From NCBI RefSeq assembly GCF_014648435.1, contig NZ_BMRC01000035.1, forward strand, positions 18,473 through 82,472: 64,000 bases of DNA. The letters run 5' to 3'. The translations under genes and the position numbers were made by a program. Below are positions 12,001 through 16,910 of this stretch, piece after piece. The notes beneath the pieces were generated by a model, which worked only from the letters and a program-made list of their open reading frames with translations, ran no database searches and had not been told where the DNA came from. Every line of letters starts with the position of its first letter. Within the stretch, counting starts at the first letter, position 1. Origin of the DNA: Nonomuraea spiralis. GTDB lineage: Bacteria > Actinomycetota > Actinomycetes > Streptosporangiales > Streptosporangiaceae.

Positions 12001-12440
12001 GCGCGCCCGCCCTCAGGGACGTCGTGATCACCGTCAAGTACGCCGCCGAGCAGGGTGGCGAGCTGTTCGCCAACGCGGTGAAGGGCATGCTCAAGCCGTA
12101 CCCGGCGGCCCGGTTCTTCGACGTCGCCACCGTGTTCCCCGACCAGTGGACGGCCTTCGCGGAGGGCGCCGAGGACGTCCTGACGTTGCCGTTCACGACC
12201 GGGATGTTCCCGGGCATGATCGGGCGGCAGATCACGGGCGTCTACGCGGCGTACGCGCCGGGGACGTCGGCGCGGCTGCTGCTCAACGGGGACCGGCGGC
12301 TGGCGCTCAACGACGGCAAGCTCCTGTCCACACCGGGCCTGCTGGTGGGCGGCGCCGGGTGGCCGCTCGCCGTGGAGGGCGACCGGGCGACGCTCACCGG
12401 CGTCGGCCTGATCCTGACCTACCGCGCCGGCGTCCGGTGA
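1..12440 (+). CDS. Tc-toxin subunit A-like giant protein with hemopexin repeats (5' end outside window)
   Basis: Residues are counted from the ATG at 18, but the frame is open to the window edge and the first visible part resembles the TcA region that normally follows the N-terminal VRP1 domain, so the gene is 5' truncated. At least 4140 residues are present. Order: helical N-terminal region; about 25 hemopexin-like repeats (roughly 824-2130, units with a DAAF/DAVL strand, a YLFSG strand and YVRYSG); a TcA-type region with WEANRKVFLYPEN at about 2382; about 8 more hemopexin repeats (2721-3110); the segment HLDFQSGNGIYYWEVFF near 3162; a coiled-coil/pore-like region (about 3560-3800, with GPFIIGTEEGG); and a TcB-binding-type C terminus from about 3868 (TGRCEFALTEPLFD). 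TcA proteins form the pentameric pore and receptor-binding part of Tc toxins. Hemopexin propellers in place of the usual receptor-binding domains would be a target-recognition variant (inference). No signal peptide is visible, and no TcB/TcC gene follows. Confidence 0.85.
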   Translation, partial: VTLGTMAGGKPGPVPPYWFDRVSRLVRLARRTGLSTTDLDRVLTVCCGGTLNAAALRTLAVVVHLTRGYDLTVDGVCGLVVPIRPADFEDLPPVSGDLLAAHNKEYRRRLARSIETAESDIVEVVRRYRERYNALEPSPFDRGEIGLAAIALLQRAGRFVSTLGISVGELFDLMEILESDPSVSRYSTFSVLGGVEAGTGDCYRILEGADPGSSLWLAQTLRAVASWTQAAGFDTRELVEILGGRSATRDDADQVAVLESLNQRFETVARAPGMFAGERFGERAAQVVHDIVGSHEHGVVSARDDRLLRLDPAQAAAAAYDAVTGLGMIVADDFAGLGLGERMAGKIYAQLVFCGRLRADGRLVTEGMPVSDHGLRLERDFESFREPLFKLINSVSNGTSSFYPSDLATLGGLTEEQQAELYDNLIYHGYVDTDGAVTSPGFFADEENVGHLLVNAGLTDVAPAVLDELRARIEQFRREPLALDPEIFAERRLNAPRLAESLRFNGYLDANGNYLDKVALSALTVGDFALAMEFYPHRRFILDAMKQQIAVLEEELHTFTADDFTPVADEAVAQRVMDALDGVYLSGGRVVAGLDDLTLGDGFTAAETSVVAGRIAECVRDEQPYRLDMEALGELGFDEDERTRVAAMLVAAGHLDGALAVRREALDYFRNVGNALEFALPGLEDFAKDVFFLLHPVAVRIAEAVGEITGALESGARAQETALTSVLADGFGVPQATVAAICAGVAGSLPEALDVLVPPVLVAGDESGEITAVPADPHLRAAYRRVRRFAALAGKLGMDPTEVAVAFQDQDLTGKYPEPLALPPNVETVDAVLRSGDGNIYLFAPGGYWVYSGATYALADPRPKSLIDLSPRFAGLTGVDAAFAHPGGAEWIVGRGLDGASHLYVKEPGSIRWAPRDQVWGKVRNNFDAPKRIDSAYVDEDGRTYLFCGDQYVRYSGSDYSAVDEGYPRGVGEWWQAEGHDAPLPPAFGASLDAAFQDVDGRTHLFTGGRYLDVGRGELPVSARWGRVRNTFDGAERLDSAFVARDGRAYLLRGNQTVAYSDSLENDGVRVDDGYPLRIESRFPGLPGEFETGIEAAFTDSGGLVHLFKDGWTIAAGESGVGLPEPTADRWGRVAEVLPGGVVDAALAGLDGRTYLFSGERYIRYSGADYSVVDLGYPRRIAGDWGGLRRVNASFVLDGKTYLFGVGGRLFDLPLAQAPELDAGRLSPALRRRFLEHGLSFAEGARVRGASPEWHVSTEQGVEVTLRSDPLQIEVHADGGDFYVRYATRDYTTPDAGYPKPVSDNWWNLPATLVADPDFTVIDAVFTGADGQTYLFSGERFVVFDSRHRWWSEPRTLAGHWDSLPFRQVDAAFVGKDGRTYVFSGGRYARYSTGDYTEIDDRYPADVRAFWGNVVSRIARTGRVDAALVMDATELVDGAEVTSRYTYLFSGDQYVRYLGDDLTHVQDGYPQALSALSREPRLAHLDVRLDAVDAAFADRRNVYLFRGTSCHVVSDTLHRRYDDLAIDGVTCAFVEDGAVLTQDAGGWSRRPALEGPPVAPARVRPRLLRAVPEEFRTGLDAVLSGADGNTYLFKGASCFNTRLNRDYPLTEEWGRPRNTIYQDNAVDAAFVGRDGKTYLFSGDQFVVYTDVDSTIDGEPRPVADHWGGLDNVVLAYVRAGKTYLFERPDGDGNLRHVVYSGADYTRPDDGYPAPADESFWDVPESYRVPGRTRPDAVLFEGDTMLLLFGERCVRFDETTREWSYPRPSERIWRGFGRGLEPGDALRTAFTAPDGSTYFFFAEQYARFADRAFGPLAAIRERWGRSPNPFVADGAGARVDAAFVHRGETTYLFSGDHYVRYTGSEYRYVDPGYPKKIIGNLRHEEAFANLPESFDDAMQDRAGSRMIDAVVANDRTVYVLAGGSCHVVSRAATGVVDLAALGRVRNTITEREKVDATLVKGPHTYLFSGDQYVRYTGTEYEFADDGHPRTIEAMPPYELGVQSWPEAFADGLDAAFRTAGGTTYLFKGTQYLRADGTSAARPITDQWGKVRNAFTEGAAVDAAFAAPTGELYAFRSGQYVRYRPGELEYVEQGYPRTVKDDWGDLPGRFETGPDGAFVFEGRTYLCQGPEYVRYSGGYHAVDRTFPQRFAHRWSDTAEYRLSDVHTITRFVDLVRARPDGLAAFLLDGPASVEDPYRYLADLFGWDLDEVRWARRNAALLTPVTSEEDRFEVEFLLRLVDLFVVTDRLGGAPSTLYADVWRNAFGGDLDAACTALYGLIERLHAPEEWTALSATIHDEINVLKRDALVAAAVGAGVPQELYDRFLIDVEMGGEGRTSRVREAIAAAQLYLHRYLLDLEPVTLHDGDEPDGLRQRVKTWWAWMRNYRVWEANRKVFLYPENYLRPELRTAKTPAFEALEDDLLQGEITRDKVEQAYKRYLDEYTEVSRLAIAGGYVYAEDGADEGVRRLVMFGRTRTEPRRYYCREAEFRDGAKLSATWEPWLKADVQIESERVYPVHAFGRVFVFWPVVETVAPEDPSGTKITATRTGDTDTQEVTAPPPAHRVRISYSFRNLNHEWVAAQVLPVEERRDAPISDVRLYVQASATVPGEGAGAHDSIVITCFYKVDGEEDHSSFALTPELYAVRAEGVPEPLRATRLKQIFDDPIEESKVVRFTMPAHEELEIGAWLSVDHKGGSFLCRPVSPPGGKDKLLSLSTNTDRLPTGWNPIDAAVELPGGTRYFFNNAGRFYVELATDRPDATRLSRLPIAGQWGHVPTPLYQSGVVDAVLVRGGQTYLFAGPEYYRYSGSPFGLLDEGYPKQLATNEERLPKWPKVDAAGSLPGDKEYFFSRELGYVDSDSLDAPRKLPWTLPGGAKVDTILLRDKVFVFSGDQYFRFSLDGGLDKGYPRPLAKNTDGLPQSGRVGAAFVYGDGAYFFDNTTRTYVSITSKDRKEYVQSDPSPTRNLGRAGTLVSRQGVDAAYVADGRLYLAKGAEYVRYTLTGDTIPDLVDRGYPKPMGQTVRAVFTRAGSRYAFSGTDYAVLEDGQELGGHLVFSPVAGNWGGLPDDWATRLTGVLDSKNLFLFLGAEYVKYAPERPYEVASLPHEIIRLTSSTAYRLNKALLTGGVAELLAPRTQEIDELPAFSETDSGPTTIKVGPQVVKQGYPTSSHLDFQSGNGIYYWEVFFHATVLIAQALNNAQRFDEARTWYEYVFDPTQPRYWRFLPFLSVDVKALVTGCRDDLREIGTEADKVAGLLNPILRALEALASAYQVHDLSTDEEGYLAGLASDGLKEVQGALADTVVPARARRALDGLGEKVAMIGRLRRQYDLVGDWDTMIRTYMDDPFDPHAIADLRPSAHRRAVVMAYVDNLLDWGDMLFRQYTGESLDEARMLYIFAHDLLGPRPENLGPRALTPARSYEQLTAGGAPAPSRNGAIAELTAGGALLKGAGEVHGSIDNPYFHIPGNSVFLDYWTRVEDRLRKIRASLDIMGISRPVPLFEPPADVMALVRGVAGGASPDQLALAAAVPVPHYRFAFTFRKAQELVDKLRQFAGDLLSVLERHDAEELALLQNRQEGTILGLNRAIKEAQVQIATEGLLELQVSRKSAEERVRYYEGLIAAGMSPLQQAQIEVMTGAAVAHFVGAGLKVGAAVAAALPQILIGPFIIGTEEGGIQVSDALNTGADIATTTAEGLSVLGELFGVRAEQERMAQDWAFQLAISRSDVAQLGHQVAGAELQVKVAQRELEVLKQEIANQEAVGAFMTSKFANAQLYQWMSGRLSGMYFQSYNLAYEMARAAQRAFQYERGIPEGEADYIRPTYWESRRNGLLAGESLSVDLERLGQAYVESDARGLEITKKVSLLALDPLAALNLRTTGRCEFALTEPLFDRDFPGHYRRRIRTLSVTFEGPEGPIGLNATLTQLDSKIVLSADPKAVKYLIDPKGPMPSTLRANWRAGQQIALSDLEEYKDNNGLFELRFDDDRYLPFEGTGAVSRWRLELPAGGAPALRDVVITVKYAAEQGGELFANAVKGMLKPYPAARFFDVATVFPDQWTAFAEGAEDVLTLPFTTGMFPGMIGRQITGVYAAYAPGTSARLLLNGDRRLALNDGKLLSTPGLLVGGAGWPLAVEGDRATLTGVGLILTYRAGVR
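2489..6450 (+). repeat. Hemopexin-like repeat block 1 (about 25 units)
   Basis: In-frame protein repeats of about 45-60 residues. Each begins with a VDAAF/LDAVL-like strand, continues with a G(R/K)TYLFSG(D/E)QYVRYSG-like pair of strands and usually ends in DxGYP and a W. I counted about 25 units by eye; several are degenerate (for example those with GASCF or GTSCHVV instead of DQYVRY). Hemopexin repeats pack as four-bladed propellers, so the block could form about six propellers (inference). Confidence 0.8.
8179..9350 (+). repeat. Hemopexin-like repeat block 2 (about 8 units)
   Basis: A second run of about eight hemopexin-like units inside the neuraminidase-like part of the TcA-like protein, before the IYYWEVFF segment. 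The units are as in block 1 (for example VDAVLVRGGQTYLFAG and VDTILLRDKVFVFSG). Eight units would make two four-bladed propellers. The separation from block 1 by about 600 residues of TcA sequence suggests two independent insertions into the TcA scaffold. Confidence 0.75.
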
Positions 12441-12596
12441 TCCACGCCAGCCGGGACCGCTGACCCGAACGAGGAGGTGCACGCCTTCATCAACGACCAG
12501 GCCCGCGTGAGCGGCGGCTCGCTCCACGGCCGCCGCCTCAACGAGCTTTCCGAACGCTTGACAGGGGCCCTTGCGCGCCATGGCGAAATCGTCTAA
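12441..12596 (+). other. 51-codon open frame following the TGA of the giant gene, in the same frame
   Basis: After the TGA at 12438-12440 the same frame stays open for 51 codons to TAA at 12594. Codon use is ordinary (translation includes NEEVHAFINDQARVSGGSL). A GTG at 12477 follows a GAGGAG that is too close to serve as its ribosome binding site. It could be a decayed C-terminal end, a readthrough extension, a remnant of another gene, or chance in GC-rich DNA. No recognised function. Confidence 0.2.
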
Positions 12597-12635
12597 CTCT
12601 TAGGAAGGTTTCCTTTTTAATGGAAGGCGCGCAGA

Positions 12636-13187
12636 GTGGCCGCAACCCCCCGATCCAGCGCCCTGAAGCTCGTCCTGGCGGCCCTCGGCCTCCTGCTGGC
12701 CGCCGCCTGCGGGACGGCCGGGGCCCAGGCCCCTCCCGTGAACGCCCAGGACGTGATGTTCGTGCAGATGATGGTCCAGCACCACCGGCAGGGCATCGAG
12801 ATCGCCAAACTGGGCACCGAGCGGGCGACCGATGAGCAGCTCAAGATCCTCGTCGCCGCCGTGGCCAGCACGCAGCAGGACGAGGTCGAGATGATGCTGC
12901 GCTGGTTGTACTCCTGGGAGCAGCCGCTCACGGCCGCGTCCGGCTCGCACGACCACCACGGCGGCATGCCGGAGACCGACCGCAAGCAGATCCGGGCGCT
13001 GAAGAAGTCGAAGTCCTTCGAACGCGACCTGATGACCCTGCTGATCGCGCACCAGGGCGACGCGATCAAGATGGCCGACACCGAGGTGACCGCCGGGGCC
13101 GATCCGGCGGTCAAGGAGTGGGCGGCGCAGGTCCAGGCGTCCAGGAAGGCGCAGATCGACCTGATGAAGGACCTGCTCAAGCGCTGA
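12636..13187 (+). CDS. DUF305 lipoprotein
   Basis: 183 residues from a GTG preceded by GGAAGG at 12622-12627. The N terminus is a lipoprotein signal peptide (hydrophobic stretch then LLAAACG), so the mature protein should be lipid-anchored outside the membrane. The rest is a DUF305 helical domain, related to the four-helix ferritin-like fold, with the family's His/Met-rich motifs MMVQHHRQGIEIA near residue 47 and LIAHQGDAIKMAD near 139. A DHHGG loop adds further histidines near 108. DUF305 proteins are often encoded beside copper and other metal-handling genes and are thought to bind metals, but the reaction is unknown. No metal gene is adjacent here: it stands alone between the TcA-like gene and the GntR gene. 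Confidence 0.85.
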   Translation: MAATPRSSALKLVLAALGLLLAAACGTAGAQAPPVNAQDVMFVQMMVQHHRQGIEIAKLGTERATDEQLKILVAAVASTQQDEVEMMLRWLYSWEQPLTAASGSHDHHGGMPETDRKQIRALKKSKSFERDLMTLLIAHQGDAIKMADTEVTAGADPAVKEWAAQVQASRKAQIDLMKDLLKR

Positions 13188-13226
13188 GCGGAGAAATCGC
13201 CGGGCGTCGTAGACGCGCGTCGGAAT

Positions 13227-13243
13227 AAGTGATTAGATCACTT
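13227..13243. promoter_or_regulatory. GntR operator, copy 1 (perfect 7-3-7 palindrome)
   Basis: AAGTGATTAGATCACTT: two perfect 7-bp half sites around TAG, ending 3 bases before the ATG at 13247 of the GntR gene. The TTAGAT inside it lies 8 bases before that ATG, as a -10 box would for a leaderless mRNA. Binding here would block transcription, consistent with autorepression (inference). A 15/17 match lies at 26996-27012. Confidence 0.75.
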
Positions 13244-13246
13244 GAT

Positions 13247-13942
13247 ATGTCCGAGGTTGCGCGGCCGACGCTTTCCGACGCTCTGACCGAGCGCATGCTG
13301 GAGCTCATCCGTACCGGGGGGCACCGGCCGGGCGACAGGCTGCCCTCGACCAGGGAGCTCTCCCAGCGTTTCGCCGTCACCACCCCGACGCTGCGCGAAG
13401 CGTTGCGCAGGCTGGAGGCCACCGGGGCCATCGAGCTGCGGCACGGCTCGGGCATCTACGTCGGCGCCGACATCGAGCGGCTCGTGCTGCCCAACCCCAA
13501 CATGCGCGAGATGCACGCCGCCCAGCTCCTCGAACTGCTCGGCGCGCGGATCGTGATCGAGCCGCCGCTGGCCGCCATGGCCGCCGAACGCGCCGAGGGC
13601 CCGGAGCTGGCCGCGCTCAAGCGGGTGCTCGACGAGGCCGGCCGCCACCTGCGCGGCGAGGACGCCGAGCTGCACGAGGCCAACATGTCCTTCCACCGGG
13701 CCACCGCGCGGATGGCGGGCAACAGCGTGCTGGACGAGGTCGTCGACTCGCTGCTCACCGTCCACGGGCCCGAGCAGCGGGAGATCCTGCAGATCTTCGA
13801 CGACCGGCGCCGCGACTACGAGGAGCACCTGGCCATCCTGGAGGCCATCGAAGCGCGCGACGCCGCCGAGGCACAGGCACGTATGCGGGCCCATCTGGTC
13901 GACGTGAAGACCGTCATCGAGCAGAGGTTGCCCCCCAGATAA
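13247..13942 (+). CDS. GntR-family (FadR subfamily) transcriptional regulator
   Basis: 231 residues from the ATG at 13247. An in-frame GTG at 13229 would add six residues but lies inside the operator. The N-terminal winged helix-turn-helix (about residues 10-70) has the GntR signatures RPGDRLPSTRELSQRF and TPTLREALRRLEATG, ending in HGSGIYV. The C-terminal all-helical FCD domain (about 85-225) has the expected acidic and His positions (for example E-x3-SFHRA and a late MRAHLVD helix). FCD regulators usually sense sugar acids or other carboxylates, often with a bound metal. The gene directly precedes the sugar ABC transporter and enzyme genes, separated by 34 bases, and is probably the local repressor. 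The shared palindrome ties it to the leftward operon near 27000 as well. Confidence 0.9.
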   Translation: MSEVARPTLSDALTERMLELIRTGGHRPGDRLPSTRELSQRFAVTTPTLREALRRLEATGAIELRHGSGIYVGADIERLVLPNPNMREMHAAQLLELLGARIVIEPPLAAMAAERAEGPELAALKRVLDEAGRHLRGEDAELHEANMSFHRATARMAGNSVLDEVVDSLLTVHGPEQREILQIFDDRRRDYEEHLAILEAIEARDAAEAQARMRAHLVDVKTVIEQRLPPR

Positions 13943-13976
13943 AGCAAGTCCCCCCGAAAGAGCAAGGAGGCCGGCC

Positions 13977-15227
13977 ATGTTCCGGTCACGTGTGGCCACG
14001 CTCGGCGTGGCGGCGCTGGTCCTGACCGCCTGCGGCGGAAACAGCGCCGAGGCGCCGAAGAAGAAGACCGAACTGACGCTCTACAACGACAAGGGCGCCT
14101 GGACCAAATACTTCGACGAGATGGGCGCCCTGTCCAAGCAGCAGATCGGCCTGGGCATGAAGCCGACGGGATACACCGACTCCGCGCAGTACCAGGCCTT
14201 CATCAAGGCGTCGTTCCGCACGAACGTGAAGCCCGACCTGTTCACCTGGCAGACCGGGGGGATGCTGGAGGAGATCGTCAAGCAGAAGCAGGTGGCCGAC
14301 ACCACGGCCGTCTGGCAGGAGGCGATCAAGGCGGGCGACCTGTCACAGGACCTCGCCTCTTATTACACGATCGGCGGCAAGCAGTACTGCGTGCCGATGA
14401 ACGTCGCCTACTGGGGCATGTTCTACAACAAGAAGATCTTCGACAAGTACGGCCTCAAGCCCCCGCAGACGTGGGACGAGCTGGTGCAGGCCGCCGAGAC
14501 CCTGAAGAAGAACGGCGTCAAAGCCTTCTACCACACCAGCGTGCTGTTCTCCTTCGTCTGGTTCGAGCAGCTCATGGCCGGCTCCGACCCCGACCTGTAC
14601 GACCGCCTGTCCACGGGCAAGGCCAAGTACACCGACCCCGGCGTGGTCCAGGTGATGGAGAAGTGGAAGTCGCTCATCGACGCCGGATACTTCATCAACC
14701 CGGGTGACAAGACCGACCCCGGCGACGTGCTGAAGAACGGCAAGGCGGCGATGGTCTCCTTCGGCACCTGGTTCAACACCAGCATGACGCAGCGCGACCT
14801 GAAGTCCGGCACCGACTACGGATTCTTCGTCATCCCCAACGTCAACCCGTCGCTGCCGAAGACGTCGATGATCTTCGAGAGCGGCCCGCTGTGCTCGCTC
14901 GCCAAGGCGGACGACCCCGACTCCAGCATGAAGTACCTCAAGTGGTGGACCACCGCCGACGCCCAGAAGAAGTGGGCCTCCACCAGGGGTGACGTGAGCG
15001 CCAACCCCAAGGTCGAGATCGCCGACGAAGCGCTCGGCGCCGTCACCAAGGACGCGGGCGGCGGCACGTACCGGCTGGTCAACCGGTACTTCGAGGCGAC
15101 GCCGCCGCCGGTGCTGACCGCCGCGCTCGACGGCTTCGGCAAGTTCGTCACCGAGCCCGGCACGTACAAGGAAGTGCTGGACAGCATCCAGAAGGCCGCC
15201 GACGAGTACTGGAGCACCCACCAGTGA
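13977..15227 (+). CDS. Sugar ABC transporter substrate-binding lipoprotein
   Basis: 416 residues; ATG preceded by AAGGAGG at 13964-13970. A lipoprotein signal peptide with lipobox LTAC (Cys about residue 19) anchors it outside the membrane. The mature part is a family 1 extracellular solute-binding protein: LTLYNDKGAW start, PDLFTWQTGG, the hinge-type motif VPMNVAYWGMFYNKKIFDKYG, and a C-terminal W-rich helix set (MKYLKWWTTADAQKKW). Such proteins bind oligosaccharides or sugars for CUT1 importers. It opens the transporter segment (binding protein, two permeases) and no ATPase gene follows, so an ATPase encoded elsewhere (MsiK type in actinomycetes) is presumably shared. The substrate cannot be read from the sequence; the neighbouring mannosidase suggests a mannose-containing glycan. 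Confidence 0.9.
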   Translation: MFRSRVATLGVAALVLTACGGNSAEAPKKKTELTLYNDKGAWTKYFDEMGALSKQQIGLGMKPTGYTDSAQYQAFIKASFRTNVKPDLFTWQTGGMLEEIVKQKQVADTTAVWQEAIKAGDLSQDLASYYTIGGKQYCVPMNVAYWGMFYNKKIFDKYGLKPPQTWDELVQAAETLKKNGVKAFYHTSVLFSFVWFEQLMAGSDPDLYDRLSTGKAKYTDPGVVQVMEKWKSLIDAGYFINPGDKTDPGDVLKNGKAAMVSFGTWFNTSMTQRDLKSGTDYGFFVIPNVNPSLPKTSMIFESGPLCSLAKADDPDSSMKYLKWWTTADAQKKWASTRGDVSANPKVEIADEALGAVTKDAGGGTYRLVNRYFEATPPPVLTAALDGFGKFVTEPGTYKEVLDSIQKAADEYWSTHQ

Positions 15228-15258
15228 GCGAGGGAGAGCCGGCGCGCGGAGTGAGGTC

Positions 15259-16104
15259 ATGAGCACGCGGGCGCCGATGCTCGGGCGTTTCAGGCACGGC
15301 TATGTGGCGCCCGCGGCCGTGCTGGTCGCGGGGCTGCTGTACGCGCCGTTCCTGTGGACGGCCTACCTGAGCCTCACCCGGTACGACGGCCTGGAGTCGC
15401 CGGCGTGGGTCGGCGTGCACAACTTCGCCAAGTTGTTCGACGACCCCGCGCTGCTCACCTCGACCCGCAACACGCTCATCTGGGTGGCCGGCACGATGGT
15501 GTTGCCGGTCGGCCTCGGACTGCTGGTCGCGGTGTTGTCCTACGACATCAGGGGCGGCGCCTGGTACCGGGTGCCGTTCATGTTGCCGTACGCGCTGAGC
15601 GGCGCGGGCCTCGCCATGGTGTGGAGCCCGGTGCTCTCCCACGACGGGATCGCGAACCGGCTGCTCGGCGTGGACACCGCGTTCCTCCAGGTCGCGCCGC
15701 ACAACACGCTGGCCATGCTGCTGGTGTGGACCTGGCAGCAACTCGGCGTGAACACGCTGCTGTTCGTCGTGGGCCTGCAGTCCATCCCCAAGGAGCCGAT
15801 CGAGGCCGCCCGGCTGGACGGCGCGTCCGGCTGGCGGCTGTTCCGGCACGTGATCTGGCCGCTGATGCGCCCGCTGACGGCGGTCGTGGTCGGGCTGGCG
15901 CTGGTGGCGAGCCTGAAGACGTTCGACATCGTGTGGGTGCTGACGGCGGGCGGCCCGGGGCGCAACTCCGAGACGCTGGCGGTGACCATGTACCGGGACA
16001 CGTTCGTGGCCAGTGACTACGGCTACGGCTCGGCGGTCGCGGTGATGCTGACCGTGGTCACCGGGCTGGCCTCCTACCTCTACCTGAGGAGGCAGGTGCG
16101 ATGA
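15259..16104 (+). CDS. Sugar ABC transporter permease, MalF/UgpA type
   Basis: 281 residues with six predicted membrane segments, the usual size for this family. The EAA loop that contacts the ATPase is visible as EAARLDGASGWRLFRHVIWP near residue 180. The first segment (APAAVLVAGLLYAPFLWTAYLSL) and the TRYDGL loop are typical of CUT1 permeases. It begins 31 bases after the binding-protein gene and overlaps the next permease by 4 bases (ATGA), so the two are probably translationally coupled and form a heterodimeric channel. Confidence 0.92.
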   Translation: MSTRAPMLGRFRHGYVAPAAVLVAGLLYAPFLWTAYLSLTRYDGLESPAWVGVHNFAKLFDDPALLTSTRNTLIWVAGTMVLPVGLGLLVAVLSYDIRGGAWYRVPFMLPYALSGAGLAMVWSPVLSHDGIANRLLGVDTAFLQVAPHNTLAMLLVWTWQQLGVNTLLFVVGLQSIPKEPIEAARLDGASGWRLFRHVIWPLMRPLTAVVVGLALVASLKTFDIVWVLTAGGPGRNSETLAVTMYRDTFVASDYGYGSAVAVMLTVVTGLASYLYLRRQVR

Positions 16105-16910
16105 TCCGGCGGATCGTGCTGATCGTGCTCGGGCTGATCTGGCTCGGGCCGACGTACCTGCTCGTCGTCAACGCCTCAAGGCCGGCCGCCTCGTACGACC
16201 CGGGCAGCGCCTGGGTGCCGTCCGGCGACTTCGCGCTGCTGGAGAACTTCACCCGCGCCCTGGACAGCGCCAACCTGACCGACAGCCTGGCCAGCACCGC
16301 CCTGTACGCGGTCGTCTCGCCGCTGCTCGGCGTGGTCATCGGCGCACTGGCCGGCTACACGATCGTGGTGCTGCGGCTGCGCCACGGGTTCTGGTGGTTC
16401 CTGCTGATCTTCGGCGGGACCGTGTTCCCGTCGCAGATGTTGCTCGTGCCGCTCTTCGTCGGCTTCAGCGACGCCGGCCTGTACGACACCAGGATCGGCA
16501 TGATCCTCATCTACACCGGGATCAACGTGCCGCTGGCCGCGTTCGTGTTGCGCAACTTCTACACCGGCGTCGCGTTCTCGATCTTCGAGGCGGCCCGCAT
16601 GGACGGCGCGTCCACGTGGCGCATCTTCTGGCGCGTCTACCTGCCGATCTCGCTCAGCGCGCTGACGGCGGTGTTCATCCTTGAGTTCACCTTCATCTGG
16701 AACGACCTCATCTTCGGCCTGACGCTGACGCAGACCGAGAGCGTGCGGCCGGTCATGACCGCACTGGCGGGGCTGATGACCGACGTCTACGCCGGCACCC
16801 CGGTCCCCGTCGGCCTGGCGGCGGGCCTGGTGGTCTCGTTGCCGACGGTCGTGTTGTTCCTGGCAACCCAGCGCCTCTTCGCACGGGGCCTGTCCCTAGG
16901 GAGTGTTTGA
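16101..16910 (+). CDS. Sugar ABC transporter permease, MalG/UgpE type
   Basis: 269 residues, six membrane segments, beginning with a hydrophobic segment (IVLIVLGLIWLGPTYLLVVNAS). The EAA motif is EAARMDGASTWRIFWRVYLP near residue 170. The start codon overlaps the stop of the preceding permease (ATGA), and its own TGA at 16908-16910 directly abuts the ATG of the mannosidase gene. This unbroken coupling from transporter to hydrolase supports a single import-and-degrade operon. Confidence 0.92.
   Translation: MIRRIVLIVLGLIWLGPTYLLVVNASRPAASYDPGSAWVPSGDFALLENFTRALDSANLTDSLASTALYAVVSPLLGVVIGALAGYTIVVLRLRHGFWWFLLIFGGTVFPSQMLLVPLFVGFSDAGLYDTRIGMILIYTGINVPLAAFVLRNFYTGVAFSIFEAARMDGASTWRIFWRVYLPISLSALTAVFILEFTFIWNDLIFGLTLTQTESVRPVMTALAGLMTDVYAGTPVPVGLAAGLVVSLPTVVLFLATQRLFARGLSLGSV

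Noticed and set aside
8133..12581. A 1482-codon open frame on the minus strand opposite the giant gene
   Set aside because: It is the shadow of the GC-rich codons of the TcA-like gene; its translation is Arg/Val/Gly/Leu/Gln-rich with no domain, and the plus strand has clear repeats and motifs.
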